Origin: Bacteroidota bacterium
GTDB taxonomy: Bacteria > Bacteroidota > Bacteroidia > Chitinophagales > Saprospiraceae
Reading direction: 5' to 3'
Length of the DNA: 64,000 nt
Assembly (NCBI GenBank): GCA_963169455.1
Contig: CAUJDW010000159.1
Location: 1-64,000, forward strand
The translations under genes were made by a program, and so were the position numbers. The notes beneath the pieces were generated by a model. It did not search any database, was not told where the DNA came from, and saw nothing but the letters and a program-made list of their open reading frames with translations. Shown here piece by piece: positions 57,035 through 64,000 of this stretch (the stretch's first letter is position 1; each line of letters begins with the position of its first letter).

Positions 57035-58588
57035 GTAACTGGTTAGCCTCCGGCTAACCGATATTCCGGGATTCCGCCGGTCAAAGCGGTATAAAGTTCC
57101 TTGAAGGGATTGAATTGGAGTTTGCGGACAGTCGATACAAAAGACTGTACGCGGGCATAAATTTTTGCACCCTGCATAGTGCGGAAGCATCCGCTGACCT
57201 TCATTTTGGTTTTTGTGGGTCGGATGTCGCGTTCTGCCTGGTTGTGGTGAACGGGACGGCGTCATAGAACCAAAGGCGAGCACTGCGTTTTGGTGTTTGC
57301 CTAGGCGATCGAACAGGTTTCGGCCTTTGGTTTTTTGGGGGTTTCCGCGTGGTTTGGGGATGGGAGGCGGTTCTTCCTTGTCGGCCAGGCAGAGCAGTTG
57401 TTGATAGGTAGCCTGTACTTGGGTGTGTTGTTTTTTTGGGATGCTTGATTGGCCATTTTCGGAGCGTTGATACAAGTCCAGCAAAAAAGCATGGAACTGT
57501 TTGGCCCAATTGCTGCCTTGTTCAATCAAGGCGGTTAGTTCGCGCAGCAAGTGGGAATTACAGGTGGCGTGCTGGCACAGTTTGAACAGAAAATAGGAGG
57601 CCAGGCAATCGTGAACGGCCCGGTTTGTAAACTCGGGCAGGATGGACAAGTGCTGCTCATGGGCCGCAGCCCCCCGTTTGAGGTGAACGAACAGGTGGGT
57701 GTAACGCTCGTTGCTAGCCACGTGCTCCCAATAACGCTGCTTGTCCACATAAAAGCCCGTCTCGTCAAAATGGACAACCGGACTTTGGCTTAAGCGGGAT
57801 TTTATATAGGCTTCATCCTCGGCCAAGGCCTGGTAAGCGGCTTGCTGTTGATTTTGCAAGGTGCTTTCGTTGAGCGTCACGCCGTACAAGTCTTGGAAAA
57901 TCTGCTGCACTTTGTTGCGCGGAAGGCAGTAAACATTGTTCATCAGCACGCTCATCGTCTGCAAGCGAGGGCCGTACTGTACAGCCGAAGTAACACCGGC
58001 TGGAAACTCGCCCCGATTTTCACGATGACAACTGCAACAAACCCAACTGAGTGCCTGATGTTCCGCCACCTCAATGCGCGGAAGTGGAATATCAAACACC
58101 TGACGCCGAGCCTGCACATTCAGGGGCTCTTGATAATGGGCTTTGCCGCAATGCTTGCATGCCGCCAAATAATGGGACTCGACCTTATCCACCTGCGCTA
58201 CCATCTTCAGCGTACCGCCGTCGTGGCCTTTCTTGCCACCAATTTTACCCCCTGACGACCGCGGAAAAGCCGGCTTGCTCTTTTTCCAGTCTGCTGACGG
58301 CGGACGGCTGGAATTGCGGCTATTCTGATTTAACTGAGACTCCAATTCTTTCACCCGTAACTCCAATTGGCTGATTTGCCCCCGCTGAACTTCAATCTGA
58401 TGAATATAACCCTCAATCTGATTGATATAACCCTCTAATTGAGGTTTTATACCCTCAAGTGCCGTTGCCAATTCTAAAATTATCCGGTGGCATGTTGCTA
58501 TGTCGTTCGGTAAATCCATCTGAAAGCCACAAAATTAAAACTTTTCTATTTCTTAGTCTATTGGCCACGAAAGTGGCTAACCAGTTAC
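57035..58588. mobile_element. IS66-family insertion sequence, 1554 bp
   Basis: The ends are GTAACTGGTTAGCC (57035-57048) and its exact complement (58575-58588), with the GTAA start typical of IS66 elements. The 8-bp direct duplication AAAAAAAT flanks both ends. A single transposase gene fills it, without the TnpA/TnpB accessory genes of classical IS66, as in the one-ORF (ISBst12-like) subgroup. The element splits the Tc-toxin operon between the EAD-like gene and the tcA-like gene. Intact ends and duplication point to a recent insertion. Confidence 0.93.
57043..58519 (-). pseudogene. IS66 transposase, frameshifted near the 3' end
   Basis: The start (58519) leads into coiled-coil and RNSSRPPSADW linker segments and a zinc-finger region (CKHCGK ... 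CCSCHR). The DDE core shows VVHFDETGFYV and CNSHLLREL. Near + positions 57255-57275 the frame changes twice: ...AVLAF, then FYDAVPFT, then HNQAERDIRPTKTKMKVSG. The last frame holds the catalytic Glu motif and ends with ...LTGGIPEYRLAGG at a TAA at 57043. Without correction the 5' frame runs out of phase to 56990. Two single-base losses would explain this. The copy is probably inactive unless the shifts are sequencing errors. Confidence 0.88.
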
Positions 58589-58596
58589 AAAAAAAT
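58589..58596 (+). repeat. Right 8-bp target-site duplication of the IS66-type element
   Basis: AAAAAAAT, identical to 57027-57034. It lies 19 nt upstream of the tcA-like start codon. Confidence 0.88.
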
Positions 58597-58615
58597 TCAA
58601 TTAAACTTAACAGCC

Positions 58616-61600
58616 ATGTCGCACCTCCCCTCCTTCTTAGCAAAATACCTGTCGGACACAACTTCCGGCGTTGTCAGTCGCTCGCTGGCACAGCCCGGCA
58701 GTCGAAGCTGGCGGGAGGCCACCGGCCTGCGTTCCTACTTTTCCGACCTGTTGGCCTATACGCTGCAAAACCTCGTCAAAGATACGGGCGGCGGCACACC
58801 GGCAGCGCTTACCGCTGCCGAACTTTCGGCTTTGCTGCACCAGCCGTTTGAAGCCTTGTTGGCATCCGGCGGGGTGGCGGAGCGACCTGTTCGCCAAGTC
58901 AGGCTTGTCATCGAAGCGATGCGCCGCCTGCTCGGCAATCGCCCATTGAGCGACAATGCCAAAGAAAACGCCTTGGCGGAAGCGGAAGCTGCATGGCGGT
59001 CGGGGGCCTACGACACCATTTTAAGCCTTCTGGGCGTTTCGGTTGCGACAATGGCCGATCTGAGCAATGCCGACGAAGCCACCCGAAAAGCGTTGGCCGC
59101 CCGTCTGGGTATTGCCCCCGGACAACTGGCCGAATTTTACCAGCCGGCCGCTTCCGTGACCGAAACATGGCTGGAACAGCACTTTGGTTTGATGAATACC
59201 TCAAGCGCCGGATTTTCCACGGGTGTTAAAATAGGAGACACCAAGAATCAGATCACGCATTGGGAACTGGAAGGCATCGAATGGGATACGGGTACCGATA
59301 ACAACGGACTGGTTTATTTGCGCTTGTCGAAACCCAATACCAACACCTTCCTGGTGGAAGTATTCAAAGACGCCAACCGCAGCATCTTGCTGGCCTCGGG
59401 AAGCAGCAGTACGGCGCAAGGAATGGTCACCCTGAATGCGTATGAGGATTCGAAGGCAGGCGGCGTGGTGCACTTGAATTATGCCGATGGCGGTACGAGC
59501 ATCTTGATGGCTGTTGTCCCCAAACTTTTGGCTTACCGCTACCAGCTCATCCGCCAGCGTTGGCAGGCATTATATTCGGCAGACGATGCGGAGGGGTTGA
59601 AATTTTTGGACGAATCCATCCTGGCTGCCCGGCAAAACATAGAAGATGCCGTGGGGAAAGCAGAATTGTATGGATTACCCGTCCTGCGCGACGCTTTGGC
59701 GGCTGCCACAGGGCAAGATGTGCGTTACCTGAGCGAGCGCTTGCTGTTGGACTGCGCGTTTGACGCCTCTTTTATTACCTCCCGGACTGCTTCCGCTATC
59801 GCTACGCTCCAGCAATTGCTGGGCGGGCTTCGTACGGGTTTGCTGCGGGATACGTTCCCGCAATTGCAATTTCAGCACCCTGAATTTGACAATGAATGGA
59901 CCTGGCTGGGCACCTATGAGGACTGGAAGTCGGCAATATTGGTGTTTTTATACCCTGAAAATGCCCTCGAACCAACGCTGCGCAACCGGCAAACGCCCGC
60001 GTTCAGGAAAGCGGTGGAATCCCTTAGCCGCGACAGGCAATTGGGCGGTGATACCCTCCGAAAGGTTACGGGTGAATATGAAACCTATTTCCGGGATATT
60101 TGCCAGTTGGAAGTAGAAGCGACCTGCCATGCCATAACCGAGCTGGGCGCCGGAAACGAAGCCGCGTTGCGCAATATCTTTTACCTGTTCGGCAGGGCAA
60201 AAAACGGCGTATATTGGTCGGCAACAGATATAACCTTACCTTTGGAAGAACAGCAAAGTTGCTGGGAGGCAATCCCAGGGTTTGAAGCGCTGTCCACTAC
60301 CCGGCTGCTTGGGGCGATACCTTACCGAACCCTGGAGGGTAAGCGGCTTTTATATCTCTTCGCTTTGGGGATCAGGAAATCAGGATTCTCCGGTTATGTG
60401 TATTCCGACAATATGCTGGCTCCGGATTTTGAAGAATCTTTAGCATACACCACTTATGACTTGCAGGAACGGAAGTGGGCGGAAAAAATAACTTTTCTCT
60501 CCAAACCGGGTGCGGAAACGGTCGTTGTTGAACAGCGTCTAGGCGACCAATACCCTCCCCATGTGATCATTAAAAACTCCCAGGGCATTCATAGCCGGCA
60601 TTTTAACCCGGAAGGAACAGACTGGGCGGACGCACCATGGAAAACCATTCATTCAGGTGCTGGTATTTCGGAAATTCACGGAATTTGCCGGGTTGCCAAT
60701 AAATATCAATTATCGGCGAAAACGACGGAAGATGCCTACAACGGATTTCTTCGTCTGTATAATTTCAATTCAAGTGAAAATCATATCAACACTACCAACA
60801 TAGTGAATGCCGACTTCATAGGCGCCGCGATTTATTATCCTGTCACCATATTTTATTTCTACAAGCGATCTGGAAATTTATTCTATCGATCGATTAAAAT
60901 TGCGACTACGAACCAGGTATCTGCAGAGATCGCTGCTCCCGCGGGAATTGCTGATCTGGGCGTCTCTAATGGAATGAGTAAAGAAATTGTGCAGGTCGGT
61001 AATGTAATTCTTAATATGCCAAAAGACGGGTTTCGCCTTGCTTACAAAAACACTTCCGGGCAACAAGGATATTATCAGGCTTTTTTTACGCCGGACACAA
61101 ATAACAAGCTCGCTCATTATTATCCTGCCCAGGTTCTACCCTATAATGTGTCATGGTTTGATTTGACGCCTTCCACCATGAATGGCAGGAAGCAAGGCAT
61201 CGCAAACGCTTTTGAGCAAAACAGCGCGGCGCCTCGCCACGTATTGAACTACCTGTGGGAATCCTATTACTTTTTCCCGCACTACTTGTCCAAACAATTG
61301 GAGCGCAGTCACCAATATCCACCGGCGCTGGATTACCTCCGTTTAGTATATGACTACAGCCTTCCCATATCAGACAGAAAAATTTTTTTTGGCTTGCAGT
61401 TGGAAAGCTCCTTACCATTGAGCTATGAACGCCCTGCCGATTGGTTGAGCGATGCGCTGAATCCACACGATATTGCCGCCACCCGGCAGCAGACGTACAC
61501 CCGCTACACCTTACTGACCCTCGTTCGTTGTTTTTTACAAGCTGCCGATGCCGAGTTTACAAGAGATACTGCCGAATCGCTCGCTACGGCCCGGACCTAC

Positions 61601-63799
61601 TATGCCGCCGCTTTGGAGTTATTGGATTCCCCCGAGTTACAACCCCGGCAAGCAGCCTGGGGGCTGCAATTCGACGTTCCCATGAACCCCCTGCCCGATC
61701 TCTTGCGACACTATGCCGAACTGAACCTTTACAAATTGCACAACGGCCGGAATATCGCAGGGGATGAGCGCGAAATACCCCTATTGGAAGATGGCGGAGC
61801 ATCCTTAATGCCGATGTCATCGCTGAACGGCCACGCGTCGGTGATCGTCCCCACAACAAGCGTCCAACGCCCCACGCCTTACCGCTTTGTCGTGTTGCTG
61901 GAGCGGGCAAAACAGTTAACCGGCATGGCACAGCAAATGGAAGCTGCATTCCTGTCGGCTTTGGAGAAATTGGACGCCGAACAATTGCAGGCGCTCCACG
62001 CAAAGCACGAACTACAAACGGCCAAGGCAACCGTTCGTTTGCAGGATTTACGCGTGAAAGAAGCGCGGGATGGGGTGAGATTAGCTGAATCACAAAAAGA
62101 AAAATCTATCACTCAACGAAATCATTTTCAGCAACTAATTGAGGCCGGACTGTCAAACAATGAAGAAAAAGGATTAGAGGCTATGAAAGATGCGGGACGT
62201 TGGGGACTTTTTGGTGGTGTTTTAGCTGGTGCCGCTGCTTTTGCTACCGGAGGAGTAGGTTTAATAGCTGGGGGAGCCGCAATAGCTTCTGGAATTTCAG
62301 GAGCAGTTTCTTCAAACTCCAACTATAAGTTGACATTAGCGAACTTTGAACGGCGAGAGCAAGATTGGAAATTCCAGCGGGATTTAAGTAATCATGATAT
62401 ACGCATTGGCGACGTCCAAATCCGGCTCGCCCAAGACCAAGTCCAAATCGTCGGCCAGGAGCGCAACATCGCCGCTCTTCGCTCCGACCAGGCATCCGCC
62501 GTCGCCAACTTCCTGGCCACCAAATTCACCAATGCCGACTTGTACGATTTTATAAGCGATGTGTTGGAGGGGGTGTATAGTTTTTTCCTGCAACAAGCCA
62601 CCGCTACGGCGCAATTGACGGCACAACAACTGGCTTTTGAAAGGCAAGAGCCTGTACCTGCCGTCGTGCTGGGTGATTATTGGGCGCCGCCTTCTCCGAA
62701 TGGTAATAGTTCCGCGGAAAACCCCGACCGCCGCGGCATGACGGGGTCGGCCCGCTTGCTCCGGGATATTCAGCGTTTGGATCAAATTGCCTTCCAAACC
62801 GACCAGCGCAAACTGCAACTGAGCAAAACGATTTCGCTGGCACAGCTGTCTCCGGTAGAATTTCAGCGTTTCCGGGAAACGGGGGTATTGCCGGTTCATA
62901 TTGCTATGGAAGCATTCGACCGCGATTTCCCGGGGCATTACCTGCGGCTCATCCGGCAAGTAAAGGTGTCGCTGCTCGCTTTGGTACCGCCGCTCGAAGG
63001 GATTAAGGCGACCCTGACCCACAACGGCATCAGCCGGGTAGTACTTCCCGGCAACGGGCAATTTGCAGAAACCGTTATCCGCCGCCCGCCGGAATCCATC
63101 GCTTTCACCGCTCCTTTGAACGCCAACGGGCTTTTCGAAATGCAGCCGGACCCGGGCAAGCTCATGCCCTTCGAGAGCATGGGCGTGGACGGTTTTTGGG
63201 AGTTTCAACTACCCAAAGCGGCCAATGCTTTTGATTACAGCAGTATTGCCGATGTTTTAATTACCCTGGAATATACGGCTTTAAGCAACACGGATTACCG
63301 CCGCCGCGTCATCGCCAACCTCGACCGCCGCTTCTCCGCCGACCGCGCCTTCTCTTTCCGCCGCGACTTCCCCGACCAGTGGTACGACCTCAACCATCCG
63401 GAGCAAAGCAACGAACCGATGGTGGTGCAGTTTGAAACATTGCGGGGTGATTTTCCGGCCAACATTGAAGGGCTTGACATCCGGCAGGTAGTGTTGTATG
63501 TAGCCAGAAAAGACGGGTTCCGACAGGAGATAAAAGTCAGGCGCCTTCGTTATCAGCCGGAAGGCGGCGTTTGGTTGGGTGGTGCCGACGACCAGAACCT
63601 CGACACCGTAAACGGCATACTGAGTACCCGCACTGGTTCTTTCGCTGATTGGGATGAATTTCGGGGAAAAACGCCGGTAGGGGAGTGGGAATTGGCGCTG
63701 ACAGATTCTACGGAAATACGCCAATGGTTCAAAGAAGAGCAGATTACGGATGTGTTGTTTGTATTGACGCTGGAGGGGGAGACGGCGGCGTGGGCGTAA
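58616..63799 (+). CDS. TcA-like pore-forming and translocation subunit of a Tc toxin
   Basis: 1727 residues, shorter than classical TcA (about 2400-2500). The N-terminal about 190 residues are helical; a beta-rich insert follows (about 195-300), then a neuraminidase-like region (about 420-700; FDNEWTWLGTYEDWKSAILVFLYPENAL). The 'ABC toxin N-terminal region' lies at about 886-1010 (FFPHYLSKQLERSHQYPPALDYLRLVYDYS). Long shaft helices carry a hydrophobic Gly/Ala hairpin (about 1195-1232), expected to form the membrane tip. The TcB-binding C-terminus includes AFDRDFPGHYLRLIRQVKVSLLALVPP (about 1425-1450). In known toxins five copies form a syringe that binds cells and injects the TcC effector. 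There is no signal peptide, as usual for TcA. Receptor-binding domains appear reduced. Confidence 0.9.
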   Translation: MSHLPSFLAKYLSDTTSGVVSRSLAQPGSRSWREATGLRSYFSDLLAYTLQNLVKDTGGGTPAALTAAELSALLHQPFEALLASGGVAERPVRQVRLVIEAMRRLLGNRPLSDNAKENALAEAEAAWRSGAYDTILSLLGVSVATMADLSNADEATRKALAARLGIAPGQLAEFYQPAASVTETWLEQHFGLMNTSSAGFSTGVKIGDTKNQITHWELEGIEWDTGTDNNGLVYLRLSKPNTNTFLVEVFKDANRSILLASGSSSTAQGMVTLNAYEDSKAGGVVHLNYADGGTSILMAVVPKLLAYRYQLIRQRWQALYSADDAEGLKFLDESILAARQNIEDAVGKAELYGLPVLRDALAAATGQDVRYLSERLLLDCAFDASFITSRTASAIATLQQLLGGLRTGLLRDTFPQLQFQHPEFDNEWTWLGTYEDWKSAILVFLYPENALEPTLRNRQTPAFRKAVESLSRDRQLGGDTLRKVTGEYETYFRDICQLEVEATCHAITELGAGNEAALRNIFYLFGRAKNGVYWSATDITLPLEEQQSCWEAIPGFEALSTTRLLGAIPYRTLEGKRLLYLFALGIRKSGFSGYVYSDNMLAPDFEESLAYTTYDLQERKWAEKITFLSKPGAETVVVEQRLGDQYPPHVIIKNSQGIHSRHFNPEGTDWADAPWKTIHSGAGISEIHGICRVANKYQLSAKTTEDAYNGFLRLYNFNSSENHINTTNIVNADFIGAAIYYPVTIFYFYKRSGNLFYRSIKIATTNQVSAEIAAPAGIADLGVSNGMSKEIVQVGNVILNMPKDGFRLAYKNTSGQQGYYQAFFTPDTNNKLAHYYPAQVLPYNVSWFDLTPSTMNGRKQGIANAFEQNSAAPRHVLNYLWESYYFFPHYLSKQLERSHQYPPALDYLRLVYDYSLPISDRKIFFGLQLESSLPLSYERPADWLSDALNPHDIAATRQQTYTRYTLLTLVRCFLQAADAEFTRDTAESLATARTYYAAALELLDSPELQPRQAAWGLQFDVPMNPLPDLLRHYAELNLYKLHNGRNIAGDEREIPLLEDGGASLMPMSSLNGHASVIVPTTSVQRPTPYRFVVLLERAKQLTGMAQQMEAAFLSALEKLDAEQLQALHAKHELQTAKATVRLQDLRVKEARDGVRLAESQKEKSITQRNHFQQLIEAGLSNNEEKGLEAMKDAGRWGLFGGVLAGAAAFATGGVGLIAGGAAIASGISGAVSSNSNYKLTLANFERREQDWKFQRDLSNHDIRIGDVQIRLAQDQVQIVGQERNIAALRSDQASAVANFLATKFTNADLYDFISDVLEGVYSFFLQQATATAQLTAQQLAFERQEPVPAVVLGDYWAPPSPNGNSSAENPDRRGMTGSARLLRDIQRLDQIAFQTDQRKLQLSKTISLAQLSPVEFQRFRETGVLPVHIAMEAFDRDFPGHYLRLIRQVKVSLLALVPPLEGIKATLTHNGISRVVLPGNGQFAETVIRRPPESIAFTAPLNANGLFEMQPDPGKLMPFESMGVDGFWEFQLPKAANAFDYSSIADVLITLEYTALSNTDYRRRVIANLDRRFSADRAFSFRRDFPDQWYDLNHPEQSNEPMVVQFETLRGDFPANIEGLDIRQVVLYVARKDGFRQEIKVRRLRYQPEGGVWLGGADDQNLDTVNGILSTRTGSFADWDEFRGKTPVGEWELALTDSTEIRQWFKEEQITDVLFVLTLEGETAAWA

Positions 63800-63830
63800 A
63801 AAACAATAATAAAGCGTAACTATTAACGAA

Positions 63831-64000
63831 ATGGAAGAATTGTTAAAATATGCCCATAGTTATCTCCTCAAAGGCGATATTACAAAAACTCTTGGCATTC
63901 TGGTGACCGCTCTGACGGAAATTTCAACTTGGCAACCTGAATATGTTCCTTTGCTTCAAATTATCCAAAATACGAAAGTTAAATATGAAAAATTGAAAGA
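63831..64000 (+). CDS. Start of a possible second EAD-like gene, cut by the window end
   Basis: The ATG at 63831 opens a frame of at least 56 residues (MEELLKYAHSYLLKGDITKTL...). The helical pattern LLKGDITKTLGILVTALTEI followed by LLQIIQNTKVKYEKLK resembles the EAD11-like start of the 56401 protein. It lies 31 nt after the tcA-like stop and is probably in the same operon. Assignment needs the missing 3' part. Confidence 0.45.
   Translation, partial: MEELLKYAHSYLLKGDITKTLGILVTALTEISTWQPEYVPLLQIIQNTKVKYEKLK

Noticed and set aside
1-64000. tRNA, rRNA or riboswitch genes
   Set aside because: Looked for cloverleaf, rRNA-conserved and common riboswitch motifs by eye; none found convincing.

Overview
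The window looks like a chromosomal piece of a GC-rich Bacteroidota, most likely a Saprospiria-type organism (Lewinella/Phaeodactylibacter/Haliscomenobacter-like). The evidence is a SusC/SusD pair, hybrid two-component systems that end in AraC domains behind TPR or beta-propeller sensors, a beta-propeller/Y_Y_Y/LuxR membrane regulator, an UpxY-type NusG paralogue, and almost no Shine-Dalgarno sequences. The genus is inferred from gene content only.

Layout. 1-3.4 kb: an FtsX-family ABC permease. 3.6-16.2 kb (minus strand): a glycan-utilisation locus with a PKD-domain surface lipoprotein, SusC, SusD, a GH30 lipoprotein glycosidase and glucokinase, next to a membrane LuxR-type regulator. 16.5-22.2 kb (plus strand): a TPR hybrid histidine kinase/AraC regulator, then an NTF2-like protein, a dihaem cytochrome c and two small membrane proteins. 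A 21-bp-spaced direct repeat lies between the regulator and this group. 22.3-24.0 kb: an intact AAA/DUF4143 ATPase and a decayed relative, separated by a 41-nt palindrome. 24.1-31.8 kb: a nitric-oxide stress island with quinol NO reductase, a COX1-like membrane protein, DUF1858/DUF2249 protein, RIC di-iron repair protein and an Rrf2 (NsrR/IscR-like) repressor. It is interrupted by a Uma2 gene and a 7-bp minisatellite. 31.9-38.6 kb: a TetR-controlled RND efflux operon with a probable operator. 39.1-45.3 kb: a second hybrid AraC regulator, again followed by a 21-bp-spaced direct repeat, then a LytTR protein, a decayed AAA ATPase and a membrane protein.

45.6-64 kb is the accessory highlight: an insecticidal-toxin-complex (Tc/ABC toxin) locus. 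Two nearly identical NusG-like antiterminator genes, a recent duplication separated by an AT-rich insert, precede a 7-kb gene for a fused TcB-TcC protein (SpvB, TcdB middle domains, RHS core, variable AT-rich C-terminus). After it come a partial copy and a full copy of a tiny ORF, two unknown small proteins and an effector-associated-domain (EAD)-like protein. A TcA-like pore/translocation subunit (1727 aa) follows, and then another possible EAD-like gene cut by the window end. An IS66-type element with a perfect 8-bp target duplication sits between the EAD gene and the tcA-like gene. Removing it in silico leaves a 44-nt gap, so this was probably one operon before the insertion.

Other structured DNA includes nested inverted repeats between glk and the GH30 gene and upstream of the second hybrid regulator, and several hairpins that look like terminators or attenuators.
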